Positions 32,506 through 42,821 are shown, numbered from the stretch's first letter. The stretch: DNA of 64,000 bases from Chrysophaeum taylorii (GCA_029834535.1 JAQMWT010000129.1:1-64000); one strand, 5' to 3'. Program-made: numbers and translations. Notes: generated by a model from the sequence alone, not told the origin.

Positions 32506-32632
32506 CCTCGGAGGAGGGTGAATAGATTTTGTCCGCGCGTCGTCGTCGTCGTCGGTCGAAAATTAAAGGGAGAGATAATAGATCCCGACGTCGTCGTAAT
32601 GCATCATCCATCATAAGTGCGACGACCGTCAA

Positions 32633-34327
32633 TCAGGCGGTGGAAGGCTTGAGGAGGGGAAAGGCGATGACGTCGCGGATGGAGGGCGAGTCCGTGAGGA
32701 GCATGACGAGCCTGTCTATCCCGAGACCGAGGCCGGCGGTGGGGGGGAGACCGTGTTCGAGGGCCCGGAGGAAATCCTCGTCGACGCCGCAGGCCTCCTC
32801 GTCGCCGGCGGCTCTCTTGGCAGCCTGGCGCTCGAATCTGCGTCGCTGGTCGATCGGGTCCGAGAGCTCGGAGAACGCGTTGGCGAGCTCGCGGCCGACG
32901 ACGAAGAGTTCGAAGCGCTCGACGAAGCCGGGTCGGGTCCGGTGCGGCTTGGCGAGCGGAGATATCTCGACGGGGTAGTCGAGGACGAAGGTGGGCTGGC
33001 GGAGGTCGGCTTCGCAGAATTCCTCGAAGCACAGGTTGAGGAGGTCGCCGAGCGTGGTCTGCTCGTCGACGACGCGCGCGAGGCGCGCGAGGGCGTCGGC
33101 GGCTATCGCGTCCGAGGAGGGGGCCTCGAGGACGAGAAGCTTCATCTTGGCCTCGTCGAGCGTCGTGTCGTAAAAGTCGATGCCCGTCTTCTCCAGCACG
33201 AGATCGCGCATCGTGACGCGTCGCCAGGGAGGCGCGAGGTCGATCGTCTCGTCGCCGTAAGGCACGGTCGTCGTCCCGAGGAGACGCTCGGCGATTTCAG
33301 AGACGAGCGTCTCGGTGAGGCGCATCATCTCGGTGTAGTCGGCATAGGCCTGGTAAAGCTCGACCGAGGTAAACTCGGGGTTGTGGCGCGTCGACACGCC
33401 CTCGTTCCGAAAGATCCGGCCGAGCTCGTACACCTTCTCGAAGCCGCCGACTACGAGCCGCTTGAGGTGAAGCTCCGTCGCGATCCGCAAGGTGAGGTCC
33501 ATGGCCATCGCGTTGTGCGTCGTCTCGAAGGGCTTGGCGTCGGCTCCGCCCGCCTGCGTGTGAAGGACGGGGGTCTCGATCTCCAAGAACCCGCGCGAGT
33601 CGAGCTCGCGCCGCACGGCCGACGTGATCTTCGCTCGCAACTCGAACGTGCGACGCACGCCCGGATTTGAGATCAGGTCCAGCTCGCGCTGCCGATACCG
33701 CTTCGCCACGTCGGCGAGACCTTTGTGCTTGTCGGGCAACGGGGCGATCGCCTTGGTCAGCATCTCCCACTCGCACACGTACACCGACAGCTCGCCCTTG
33801 TCCGTGCGCTTGAGCGATCCGCGCGCCCCGATCACGTCCCCGCCATCGCACCACTCGAGCAGTGCCTTGAACTCGTCCCCGAGCCTCGCCTTCTCGAGAT
33901 ACAGCTGGATCTCGCCGGAGGCATCGCGCAGCGAAAAAAAAGCCAGCTTCTTACCAAACACCCGCTTCGCGACCACCCGCCCGCGCACCGCCACGCGAGC
34001 CGAATCGTCGACGCACCCGGCCTCCAGCGACGCGTACGACTCCTGGAGATCGGCACAGCTGTGGGTGCCCTCGAACGCGTACGCAAACGGCTCCACCCCC
34101 GCCAACCGCATCGCCTCCGCCTTGTCGATCCGCCGCTGCCTTATCTCGCCCAAGCTCAGGCTTTCTTGTTGGGCCTCCCGCTTCTTGCCCCCCTTTTTCG
34201 TCGAGGCCGCAGCGTCTTCCACCGACGCCATCACGCGCACGCTGCGCCGGCCCTGCCTTGCGCAACACGCCCGGAAACCCAGCGCGACGGACCGGCACAT
34301 CCACAACCCCATCATCACCCGAACCAT
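32633..34327 (-). CDS. KARS: lysyl-tRNA synthetase, class II
   Basis: 564 residues from the first plausible Met. Order: an Arg/Cys-rich leader, a Lys-rich helix (about 35-70), an OB-fold anticodon-binding domain ([20 protein letters not shown]), then the class II core with motif 1 ([20 protein letters not shown]), motif 2 ([20 protein letters not shown]) and motif 3 ([20 protein letters not shown]). It charges tRNA-Lys for protein synthesis. A second Met 32 codons in (34231) removes the basic leader and would give a normal cytosolic form, so two starts could serve organelle and cytosol; that is inference. It is divergent from the exonuclease gene. Confidence 0.95.
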   Translation of the reverse strand: MVRVMMGLWMCRSVALGFRACCARQGRRSVRVMASVEDAAASTKKGGKKREAQQESLSLGEIRQRRIDKAEAMRLAGVEPFAYAFEGTHSCADLQESYASLEAGCVDDSARVAVRGRVVAKRVFGKKLAFFSLRDASGEIQLYLEKARLGDEFKALLEWCDGGDVIGARGSLKRTDKGELSVYVCEWEMLTKAIAPLPDKHKGLADVAKRYRQRELDLISNPGVRRTFELRAKITSAVRRELDSRGFLEIETPVLHTQAGGADAKPFETTHNAMAMDLTLRIATELHLKRLVVGGFEKVYELGRIFRNEGVSTRHNPEFTSVELYQAYADYTEMMRLTETLVSEIAERLLGTTTVPYGDETIDLAPPWRRVTMRDLVLEKTGIDFYDTTLDEAKMKLLVLEAPSSDAIAADALARLARVVDEQTTLGDLLNLCFEEFCEADLRQPTFVLDYPVEISPLAKPHRTRPGFVERFELFVVGRELANAFSELSDPIDQRRRFERQAAKRAAGDEEACGVDEDFLRALEHGLPPTAGLGLGIDRLVMLLTDSPSIRDVIAFPLLKPSTA

Positions 34328-34767
34328 CGTCTTTTTTCCAACGGACTCTACTTGAAGAAGAAGTAGAAGAAGAAGAAGAAGAAGTAGAAGAAGAAACGCG
34401 AAGAAGGGGCGGCGATAGCTGTCCTTCTCATCAGGCGCCCCTATTATTAGGAAACAACCAAGGCTCTCAAGGCGGGGGGTGCTGATTTTCGCCCTCTTTC
34501 CCCAAAAGCGCATACACTCGCGTACACTCCAGCAGCGGCGGCGCATTCGTCATTGTCGTCGTCGCGGCCAACTGCACCACCAACGTCGTCCTTACGCTCG
34601 TCGTCGTCGGCTTTGCGCCACGATGGTGCCCCGCGATTGACTGGGCACTCCGTGGGATGCAGCGGCAACGGCTGCGGTAAGGGAAGAGCAACACCTGAGG
34701 GTTATCGACCCGAAGAGATCGCGGAGGAGTCCGGCGACGTGCAAGGGTGACGAGGAGGCTGTAGGCA
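34328..34767. promoter_or_regulatory. divergent promoter region of KARS and the exonuclease gene, with (GAA)n
   Basis: 440 bp between two divergent ATGs. It includes a GAA/GTA-GAA trinucleotide run at 34353-34405 next to the KARS start. The short frames on both strands have no family likeness. No specific site was recognised. Confidence 0.5.
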
Positions 34768-36249
34768 ATGGGGGACGAGGTCGAGAAGCTGCGCGCACAG
34801 CTTAAGGCGCAGGAGGAGGCGAACGAGATCTTGAGCCTGCGCGCCGAGCTGGCCAAGGTCCAACAGGAGCGTGAGGCACTGCTTGCTGGCGAGGAGGCCT
34901 CGCCGGCGCCGACCGCGAAGAAGAAGGCGCGTCGCGGTAAGAAGAAGGCGCGCGCGTCATACGAGGAGGGCGAGATCAAGGCGGATGATGCCAAGGCGGA
35001 CGATGCCAAGGCTGACGAAGCCAAGGCGGACGAGGTCGAGGCTAAGGCCGTCGAGGCCGCGGCTGACGAAGCCAAGGCGCCAAAGCGGAAAGACGAGAGC
35101 GAAGACGAGAGCGCGAAGAAAAAGCGGCGCGTCGCGTCGGTCCTCGCCGGCCTCCCGGTTGCGTCGCAGCAGGATAAACCGAAAAAGGAGAAGGAGAAGG
35201 AGAAGTCGAGCGAGCCCTTCATGTCTCGGTGGTCGGTGCTCGTGCGCTCGACGAAGGCATCGTTGCGGTTCAAGACGGATCGCGCCAAGCTGTGCGAGGA
35301 GGCCGACGGGTCGTGGGCGCGCGCGAAACCGTGCGGGCCGTGGTGCGCCGACCTTCCCCACGCCTTCGCGCTCGACTGCGAGATGTGCGTGTGTCAAGAT
35401 CCGGTGACCAAGACCCAGTCGAACAGAGAGCTCGTGAGGCTCTCGATCATCGACGCCGACTCGCGCGACGTCGCCCTCGACACGCTCGTCGCTCCCTCGT
35501 TGCCTGTGGTCGACTACGTCACGAGGATCCACGGCATCGACGAGACCGCGCTCCGCGGAGTCACCTTCACGCGACGTCACGCACAGGCCGCGCTCCTCGC
35601 GCTCGTGTGCGACCGAACCGTCGTCGTCGGCCACGCGCTCTGCAATGACTTCGCCGCGCTTAGGTTCCACCACGACTGCTGCGTCGACACCTCGTGCGTC
35701 TTCGCCTGTTCCGGCGGCGAGACCCCCGGCCTCAGGGACGTCGCGCACGCCGTACTCACGGCAGAACAGAGGCAGGACTACGCCGAAAACGCGCACGACT
35801 CGATCGTCGACGCGCGCACCTCCCTCCTCTGCGCGCTCGCCGCCGTCTCGGACACCTTTCCCGTCGTCATCCCGCGCGCCGACCCCCCCGTCGCAAAAAA
35901 GGCGACAAATGGTGTCGCGGCCGCGGACACCAAGGACCACCTCCTCTTCGTCCACCGCATCCCGTCGGACTTCGACTGCGACGCCCTCACCAAAGCCTTC
36001 GAGCCCGCCACCGGCGTCCACGTCCTCTCCGCGATCTTTGTCCCGGGTACTCCCTACGGCAAGTGCACGCTTTCGCTCAAGTCGAAGCGACACGCCGACC
36101 TCGCCTTCGACGTCCTCGGCCCCGCTTCCGATGAGGACAAGCAGGGCCGCCCCCAAAAGAAACTCTTCCTCAACGCTGCGTCCAAGGGCCACCCCGCCAA
36201 CGGCGCCGCGAACCACTCAGGCCCGTACTGCAAAATCCGCAAGTTCTAG
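34768..36249 (+). CDS. REXO/SDN-type DEDDh 3'-5' exonuclease
   Basis: 493 residues. The N-terminus is a coiled coil (about 1-45), then Lys-rich and KADDAKADEAKA repeats, probably a nuclear-localising linker. The exonuclease domain spans about residues 205-365: Exo I is FALDCEMC, Exo II VVVGHALCNDFAALRFH, Exo III HDSIVDARTSLL with the DEDDh histidine. The tail (about 390-470) has an RRM-like pattern (LLFVHRIPSDFDCDALTKAF). Relatives trim structured RNAs or degrade small RNAs; which class is not decidable by eye. There is no intron. A repeat module begins about 17 bp after the stop. Confidence 0.88.
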   Translation: MGDEVEKLRAQLKAQEEANEILSLRAELAKVQQEREALLAGEEASPAPTAKKKARRGKKKARASYEEGEIKADDAKADDAKADEAKADEVEAKAVEAAADEAKAPKRKDESEDESAKKKRRVASVLAGLPVASQQDKPKKEKEKEKSSEPFMSRWSVLVRSTKASLRFKTDRAKLCEEADGSWARAKPCGPWCADLPHAFALDCEMCVCQDPVTKTQSNRELVRLSIIDADSRDVALDTLVAPSLPVVDYVTRIHGIDETALRGVTFTRRHAQAALLALVCDRTVVVGHALCNDFAALRFHHDCCVDTSCVFACSGGETPGLRDVAHAVLTAEQRQDYAENAHDSIVDARTSLLCALAAVSDTFPVVIPRADPPVAKKATNGVAAADTKDHLLFVHRIPSDFDCDALTKAFEPATGVHVLSAIFVPGTPYGKCTLSLKSKRHADLAFDVLGPASDEDKQGRPQKKLFLNAASKGHPANGAANHSGPYCKIRKF

Positions 36250-36265
36250 GGGTCTCCGAGGGTTT

Positions 36266-36565
36266 TAAAGGTCGACTGCTTTATGCTAAGGGGGGTGGTG
36301 GTGCTTGTGGGTTGTGCTTGAAGATCTTTTGGTGTTTGTGGGGGGGCATGTAGGTATTGTCCTGTCGCGTTAGTAGCGAAGCTAACTAACTAACTAACTA
36401 ACGAACTAACTTCAGACCTCTCCCGAGAATGGGAGCCAGGCTGGACCGGCAGGAGCCGGTCCGGAATCACGGAGGAAAATCACACAGTTGGGGTTGATTC
36501 GAGGGACGAAAAAGAATAGATGGCGGACTGCCACTGCGCGCGGTCTTGTGCGAGGTCGCGCCAAG
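36266..36565 (+). repeat. diverged border module plus CTAACTAA/hairpin repeat, copy b
   Basis: GGTCGACTGC, a G run and a GT-rich tail (36266-36360) are followed by CTAACTAACTAACTAACTAA and the hairpin repeat (36382-36565). The same two components stand together at 37998-38218, with the hairpin repeat reversed. Confidence 0.7.
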
Positions 36566-36806
36566 AGTTGAAGGGGAAGAGGGTACGTAATAGGCTACTA
36601 GATTCGAAGGGTCAGGGGTAAGCGTCATAGCACACTGACGTGTCCGGTAGCAAAAACCTACCAAGAGGGGATAATACACCCCCTGGTCCTCTACTTTCCG
36701 GCTTTTGCCACCGGCCACGAGCCGGGACTCGAGTCGAAAACGCACGCGGGTTAGTGGGGTGTGCTGTCCCAGAAAAAAAGGCGTGAGGTGGCGCTGTTGC
36801 TGTGAC

Positions 36807-37282
36807 ATGACCATGGTCGTGATCAAGCTGCTTGTCTTGCTTGGCCTCGCGCTCGGCTTCGTCGTCCCCCCCCCGCTGTTGGTGCCTCATCGACAAGTGG
36901 CGTGCAACGCCGAGGGCGGTCCGTTGGGCTTCTTCAAGAAAATGAGCCAGGAGATCGACAACATGGTCGACGATGCGATGATGAAGAAGCTTGGCAACGG
37001 AGATGCCTTTTATGGCAAGCGCAAAAGCAACTTCTACGGCGCGAACGACAAAGGTGAGATGATTACGTGTCTCCGATGAACTGGTCGTTGTCAACGAGTG
37101 GGATTCGTGCCGATTGGAGTGCGAGGCTCTGCTCTCACGCCGCCATGTACGCAGGTAAACGCCAGGGTCCGGACGATAACGCCGAGTACAACGGTCCCAA
37201 GGGCGGCTCGTATTTCAAGCTGGACCGCGATGGCAGGCCAGTCACGCGGCGCGGGACGCCGCTCTACGATGTCGACAAGTAG
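36807..37282 (+). CDS. small probable plastid-targeted protein, two exons
   Basis: Exons are 36807-37053 and 37155-37282, joined over a 101-bp GT-AG intron (split Gly codon), giving 124 residues. The N-terminus is a strong signal peptide (MVVIKLLVLLGLALG) followed at once by FVVPPP. A phenylalanine at the cleavage site is the mark of stramenopile plastid bipartite presequences. The mature part has a helix (GFFKKMSQEIDNMVDDAMMK), then a conserved-looking tail PKGGSYFKLDRDGRPVTRRG. The function is unknown. The upstream frame to 36705 is discounted because it would bury the signal peptide. Confidence 0.65.
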
Positions 37283-37509
37283 TGCGGTTTTTGCGCAGTG
37301 CTTTGTCCGAGTTGGTCGCCTGCCTCTATAAGAAAGAGCTCCCCTACTCTCTATAGTGCAACGCGAGTTGACCGCCACCGCTCCGAAGCGGAATCCTCCG
37401 CACGCGAGCAGTTTGACGTTGTTTGATGTATTTAATCATGGGTCGCGCGCGGACCAGCGTCTTCTCGTCCAGCGAGGAGGTGCCGCCCGGCTTGACTTTG
37501 TATATGCAG

Positions 37510-37974
37510 TTAGTACTTCTTATCGCGCAATCTAAACGCGGGCGATAATGTGCATTGACAGATGAGTACTACGACCAGCACAGCTATGACGGCGGAGAGA
37601 TCAGCATCACGCGAAGAGCGAGAAGGAGCGGAGTACGGTGCTGCTAGTCGCACCGTGGTGGCTCGCCCACGGGTGGAGCAAACGCTAGAGATACAGTAGT
37701 GTCCGTCGGCGTAATCGGGCGTTGCCAAGCTCGTCTCGCTGGGTTGGTAGTTCGTGCAGTCCACAGGTAGTCGGCGCACGTGCAGTCTTCCGCCGCGTCG
37801 CACAGAGCGAGCGCGGGTCGTTAAATGCCGTCTCGACGGCGTCGTAGCCTCATCATCACTCGTCGGGAGACTCGAATAGTGCACATCCGGGCAGCAGTGC
37901 GGTAAGAACAGGTACAACTCGGCAAGTAAGGACAATGTGTCCTGAGTTCGTACAGAGGTCGTAGCCATCAACAC
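37510..37974 (-). CDS. possible small membrane protein
   Basis: A 154-residue frame ending in one hydrophobic span (DLSAVIAVLVVVLICQCTLS) and a short basic tail. The rest is Ser/Thr/Arg-rich with several Cys. There is no family likeness. It could be the last exon of a membrane protein or a chance frame. Confidence 0.25.
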   Translation of the reverse strand: MLMATTSVRTQDTLSLLAELYLFLPHCCPDVHYSSLPTSDDEATTPSRRHLTTRARSVRRGGRLHVRRLPVDCTNYQPSETSLATPDYADGHYCISSVCSTRGRATTVRLAAPYSAPSRSSRDADLSAVIAVLVVVLICQCTLSPAFRLRDKKY

Positions 37975-37997
37975 GCCTCACCCCTCGTCTCTACCCC

Positions 37998-38218
37998 TAC
38001 TGCGTGATTTCGCTCTGAGATCCCGTACCGGCTCCAGTCGGCCCGGCCTGGCTCTCCCACGCTCGGGAGAGGTCTGAAGTTAGTTAGTGGGTGTCTTTAA
38101 ATGTCGACTGCTAAGACGGGGGTGTGTGTGGGGAGCAGTAGTTAGTGGGTGTCTTTAAAATGTCGACTGCTAAGAGGGGGGTGTGTGTGGGGAGCATGAA
38201 GGGTGTGGGTGGGTTTGA
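37998..38218. repeat. hairpin repeat copy c (reversed) plus two border modules
   Basis: The reversed CTAACTAA/hairpin repeat (37998-38088) abuts two tandem copies of the GTCTTTAAATGTCGACTGC module (38091-38137 and 38151-38218), each after GTTAGTGG. They end about 36 bp before the dehydrogenase ATG and so occupy its promoter region. Confidence 0.75.
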
Positions 38219-38253
38219 GTTAGTGGGTGTCCGTTAATGCGTTGTTTGTGACG

Positions 38254-39171
38254 ATGAGGATCGCAGTGGCTTTGTTGTTCGGTGCGGTAGACGCGGAGAC
38301 GTCGTGGGCTGTCATCACCGGGGCGAGCTCGGGGATCGGGAGCGCTCTTGCCGAAAGGGCAGCCGCGTCGGATCTGAACGTAGTGCTGAGCGGTCGGAGG
38401 AGCGCTGCCCTCGAGAGCCTGGCGGCGCGGCTCGAGCGCGAGCACGGCATTGCGACGGAAACAGTTGTCGTGGACCTCGCGACTCCGCGCGGCGCGGAAC
38501 GGCTGCATCGCGAGGCAACGCGGCGCGTCGCGCGGCGAGGGCATCAGATTAGCGTTCTCGCGGCCAACGCCGGCGTCGCGGCTACCGGACCCTTTTTGAA
38601 ACAGCGCGTTGAGGACTTGGACGCGATGTTAACGCTCAACGCGCGGTCCTCGGTCGTGCTCTGCCAGCTCTTTGGCCGCGACTTTGCGAGGGCGCGCCGC
38701 GGACGCATCTGCATCACGGGGTCCATCGCGGGCGCGGGGCCCCACGGCGTCGCCGGCGCCGCGTGCTACGGTGCGACAAAGGCCTTCCTCCGTTCCTTCG
38801 CCAACGCGCTTCAGACCGAGCTACGCGCCTCCGGCGTGACGGTCATTTGCCTCATGCCAGGCGCCGTCCGCTCGGATTTCCAACGCGCTTCGGGGATGGG
38901 CCACTCCCTCGTCTTCCGATGCGGAAAGTATCTTCCCGGAGGCATAGTCATGACGCCGGAGGCCGTGGTGCGATGTGTCGACTTCTCGACAAGCCACGGC
39001 CGCCGCCGCGAGGTCGTTCCCGGTTTTGCGAACAAGTTCTATGCGTGGGGGGCCAAGTATCTCCCGAGCGCGGTTACCCGGTTCCTCGCTTCCGTTTCGT
39101 TCAGCCAACGCTGGCCGCCTCGCTTCCCCCCCCTCGAGGAAATTTCGCAGCACCCAAGCTGGATTCCTTGA
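38254..39171 (+). CDS. short-chain dehydrogenase/reductase
   Basis: 305 residues from the Met that opens a hydrophobic leader (MRIAVALLFGAVDA). The NAD(P)-binding glycine motif is VITGASSGIGSAL, followed by VVLSGRRSAALESLA; the Arg pair suggests NADPH. NAG appears in LAANAGVA, the catalytic Ser in CITGSIAGAG, and YGATKAFLRSFANALQTELR carries Tyr and Lys. The tail has a PGAVRSDF motif and an extra basic segment, like membrane-associated SDRs of the HSD17B12/DHRS type. The substrate is unknown. There is no intron. Confidence 0.85.
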   Translation: MRIAVALLFGAVDAETSWAVITGASSGIGSALAERAAASDLNVVLSGRRSAALESLAARLEREHGIATETVVVDLATPRGAERLHREATRRVARRGHQISVLAANAGVAATGPFLKQRVEDLDAMLTLNARSSVVLCQLFGRDFARARRGRICITGSIAGAGPHGVAGAACYGATKAFLRSFANALQTELRASGVTVICLMPGAVRSDFQRASGMGHSLVFRCGKYLPGGIVMTPEAVVRCVDFSTSHGRRREVVPGFANKFYAWGAKYLPSAVTRFLASVSFSQRWPPRFPPLEEISQHPSWIP

Positions 39172-39506
39172 TTATTCTGCCGAGACCAAAAGCTCCGCCG
39201 AGGCGGATTTCCCTGTGCGGCCGCGGGCGGCTTCGAGGACCACCCGCGGGGTGTCGGGCGGCGAACGACTCGGCCGCGGCTGCTGGCCGTTCGCACCGGC
39301 GGAACTCTGCGAGGCGTCCACCTGCGGGGCGGATACGGATCGGCGCCACGACGCTGCCGGTCGAGACGCTCCCGGTCGTGCGCGCGCAGTCCTGACGAGC
39401 GCTGTTGACCAACCGCGTTCGTCTCTAGAAACAGAGTCGGCCGATTTCTCCACGCTGCCCTCCGTTGGAAGGAAGGTCGATGACCCCTCTCCCGCGCTGC
39501 GAGTGT

Positions 39507-41071
39507 CTAACAACTAGGTACTACTCTTAGGACACGAGACCCACCAACTAAGGTGGTGGCGGGAGGAGGGCGCGAACGAGGAGACCTTGTTGACCGACGA
39601 TGCCTGCCTCGCCCGCTCGCACTGCTCGTCCCAGAGGAAAAGAGTCGCGAAGATAGTTTTGGTGAGCGGCCAGAGCAACAAAGCCGACAGGAATTCGGCC
39701 AGACTGGAGTTGTGTCGATGACCTTGCGGCGGAGCCTATTTATTAGCCTCGTCCACACCACGGGTAGTACCGCAATCGAGGCGGGAATTTTCGGACCTGT
39801 GCCGCAAGAACCGTGCGGTTGTCGTGTTGGTAGGCCAGCGAGGACGGTGGCGCCGGGCATGACGACGGCGATGTCCGCCCTGAGGTACCCGTAGAAGGCG
39901 CTGATGCCGCGCAGGTCTTTACCCGTGATGTTGACGGCGAGCTCGCCAGGGATCCGCGCCGCGAGAGTGTTGCATACGACGGCGCGCAAACTCGCGGTTG
40001 ATATGTTGATTGACAAACGCCGGAGCTGCTGCCAGTGTTGGTAGAGTCTGCAATTGCTGCCAACCACCAGGTCCTTGAGCCAGTTTCTTCTTGCCAACGT
40101 TCTTGGCCGCCTTGTACGAGAAAAGGTAGAACCAGCAAGCGCCGTCGTCGGTGTTGTCGTCGGCACACGGCCCCAGCAATCGAGTCGTCACCACGAAGCA
40201 ACCAATGGCGAAGTGCACGTCGCAGGTCGGTCGCGCCCGGCCACCATGGCCCCGAGCTTGTACCTGCCGACCTTGGACATCGGCGTTTTCGTCACGTCGC
40301 ATTTGAACTCGAGGTCACCAGGACAAGCTCTCGCCCGAAGTCCATATGCTCGGCTCAGACGTCCGCCCACCGAGGGACCACAAGCCGAGGATACCGAAGA
40401 TTCGCTTAAAGGAATCCTTGGTGCCCTCGCGCGAGCAGACATCGACGACGGCCTCGATCATCTGAAGATACTTGGCCGGCGCCGAATTGTCCGGGTCCTC
40501 GCCCTTCGTGCGTTGCAGGCAGATGCGCTTGATGTTGTGGATCACGCCTCGGAACCAGGTCGCGTACTGCGTCTTACTCTATCTTGGTCGAGGCAGGCGA
40601 AGAACAACGTTACTGCCACCGAGCCGCCGCCGGCGGCCTGGAACCTACTTTGGGCCGAGCGGAGGAGCGCACGAAGGTGGTTTATGGAGAGGCCTGCCAA
40701 CAACGGCTTACCATGTTCACGGGTCCCTCGGACCTGTACGCGCGTTGACCAGATAGTGGGCGAGCTCCTCGTACAGCTCTCTACTGCAGGCCGTCGCCTC
40801 ATCCAACGAATCCCAATTCGGCATCACTTTTCTCGCCAGAAACTCTTCCACGATCCGCTTCTATTGTTTTGGCCGGCGACCGTCTCGTCCGAACCGCCTG
40901 CCGAGCTGATGAAGTCGGCACCGGACGACGACATATGGTCGCTCGCAGTCTTTCAAATTGCAAAGGCCCGCGAGACTGCGAGTCGGTGTACGAGGCAGGA
41001 TATACGTATGTGCACCGAGTCGCTGGAGCTCGCGCTTCCATCAACATTATTGCCCTGTTCGACGCTGACAA
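39507..41071 (-). other. stretch of coherent but disjoint minus-strand frames
   Basis: Several overlapping frames read protein-like, for example GELAVNITGKDLRGISAFYG (39507-40166), KYLQMIEAVVDVCSREGTKD (40315-40545) and GKPLLAGLSINHLRALLRSA (40542-40802). No frame starts or continues cleanly and I recognise no family. This may be a decayed gene or a multi-exon gene whose introns I cannot place. Confidence 0.3.
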
Positions 41072-41134
41072 AACGACTCGGCAGGTCCATCCAAGTCGGT
41101 TACCCCAACGGATTCTTCATAGAATTGGCGGAAA

Positions 41135-41971
41135 ATGGTCCTTGTTCTTCCGTCCCGCGTCGGGGGCCTGAAAGTGGCCCCCTCAACGCCAGTCATGGTG
41201 ATGATGACTGGATTCCCAGACGACGTGCGGTCTTGGGACAGCCTCGCCGAGAGCTTCGCGAAGACGCACTCGACGCTTGCGCTCTGCTTTCCGGGGTACT
41301 CGACGGAACAACCCGTGACGATTCCGCGGTGGGGGTTTGCGTTCGACGAGGTCGTCGCGATGCTCCGCGCGACCATCGTCGCGCACTTCGGCGAGAGGAA
41401 AATCGTCCTCGTCGGCCACGACTGGGGCTCGTATGTTTGCTTCCTCTACGTCAATCGTTACCGCGACTCGATCGACAAATTCGTGACGCTCGACGTCGGC
41501 TTGTACGCGCCCAAGGACATGACTCTGGCGAGTAACCTGCTCGACGTCGGGTACAAAGGAACCCTTGCCCTCGCCTTCGTCTTCCGCGCGATAGGCGTTC
41601 CCGTCTTGGGCATCCTCGCCGTCGCCCTCTATCCCTGGAAGTTCCTCGGACCTTGTCCCTATGAGACCAAAGTGCCTCCGCGCGTGAAAGACTGGTTCAA
41701 AAAGCCCGACCTCGGCCTCTGCTACCCCTACTTTAACCTCTTCGCCGGCGTTTTTACGAATACGTTCCCGGTCCCCAAACTCTCTAACGTTCCCACGCTC
41801 TTCCTCTACGGTAAGAACAAGCGCATCATGTTTCACTCCTCGGCCTTCCTCATGGCTCTCGACAAGGCCGACAACTCGAAACATATTGCCTACGATTGCG
41901 GTCATTTCATGCAATCCCAGGTCCCTGGTCCGGTCGCAGACGCCGTTGCCGACTTCATCAAACCGTCCTGA
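41135..41971 (+). CDS. alpha/beta hydrolase, epoxide-hydrolase-like
   Basis: 278 residues. The nucleophile elbow is VLVGHDWGSYVCFLYVNRY near residue 90; Asp in G-H-D-W-G is the nucleophile used by epoxide hydrolases and haloalkane dehalogenases. An oxyanion-type motif MMTGFPDDVRSWD lies near 25. A lid/cap of helices at about 130-200 is unusually hydrophobic (TLALAFVFRAIGVPVLGILA). The base His is in DCGHFMQSQVP near 260, and an acid may be in LYGKNKRI. The substrate is unknown. The start has a good context; upstream exons are not excluded. Confidence 0.85.
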   Translation: MVLVLPSRVGGLKVAPSTPVMVMMTGFPDDVRSWDSLAESFAKTHSTLALCFPGYSTEQPVTIPRWGFAFDEVVAMLRATIVAHFGERKIVLVGHDWGSYVCFLYVNRYRDSIDKFVTLDVGLYAPKDMTLASNLLDVGYKGTLALAFVFRAIGVPVLGILAVALYPWKFLGPCPYETKVPPRVKDWFKKPDLGLCYPYFNLFAGVFTNTFPVPKLSNVPTLFLYGKNKRIMFHSSAFLMALDKADNSKHIAYDCGHFMQSQVPGPVADAVADFIKPS

Positions 41972-42201
41972 TCACACCATCTCGAGAGTCCTGAGTAACG
42001 TGTAATATAAAGTGACGTCCCTGCGAATAAAGAAAGAAAGGTCTCTTGGGTGGGTGGACGGGCGGACTCCCAGGGACAGCGGGGCGTCGTATGTTCAGTT
42101 TCTGGCACGTCGCCTACCGAAGTAGTGACGACTTTTGTTCAATTGGTCAATCGGTCGGGCGGAATAAGTTCGAATCTTGGGGCGGCGGAGGTCGAAAAAA
42201 A

Positions 42202-42705
42202 TTACGCCGTCGGGAGAAAGCGGAGGCGCTCTTGCTGGGTTCCGAGGAAGAAGGCGTTGACCCAGCTGCTGTCGTCCTCGGACGTGAGGCAGATCTGATC
42301 GCCTTTTTTCAGTTGCAAGACACTCCCAAACATGACGAGATGATCGCTTATACGTATCTCGGCATACCCCTTGCTGATTTCGGCCCCGTCGACCACGCTT
42401 CGCTTGTGAAGCACGTCGGCCTCGCCATTCTCCGAGTCGTCAGACGTCGCCTGACCGTCGACGTAATACCAGCCATCCTCGTTCGCGGTGACACACGTGT
42501 CTCGTTTCTGGCCGAGGGATGCGGGCCGCTGCTGCTGCTCTCCGCCCACAAATCCCTCTGGACTTGCCACATCCGAACGAAGCATGTCGTCCTCGACTTC
42601 CAGCCGTCCACGCAAGCGCCGTCGACCCGTCCACCGGTTCTCTTCCTGCGCGGCGATTACCACGAACGCGAACAACAACGCGATGCTGTTCATGTTGTTC
42701 AACAT
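42202..42705 (-). CDS. hypothetical secreted or anchored protein
   Basis: 167 residues from a Met that opens a hydrophobic leader (MLNNMNSIALLFAFVVIAAQ). The mature part is charged and ends in a beta-rich section (EIRISDHLVMFGSVLQLKKG, then WVNAFFLGTQQERLRFL). No family is recognised. The frame extends 19 codons further upstream. It is supported by the leader and by a longer open frame than its surroundings. Confidence 0.4.
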   Translation of the reverse strand: MLNNMNSIALLFAFVVIAAQEENRWTGRRRLRGRLEVEDDMLRSDVASPEGFVGGEQQQRPASLGQKRDTCVTANEDGWYYVDGQATSDDSENGEADVLHKRSVVDGAEISKGYAEIRISDHLVMFGSVLQLKKGDQICLTSEDDSSWVNAFFLGTQQERLRFLPTA

Positions 42706-42821
42706 GTTGGCACTTCTCAACTTCTTGATTTGGAAGCCATTCCAACATTCTTTTGGTGTCAAGAAGTGAGTGCGTATGGCAATTTTCGTTCTCCAAGTTG
42801 AAGAAGGATCGTCAGAAGTGA

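Noticed and set aside
34957-36216. 419-residue minus frame opposite the exonuclease
   Set aside because: The plus strand carries all three DEDDh exonuclease motifs; this frame is a GC-codon shadow.
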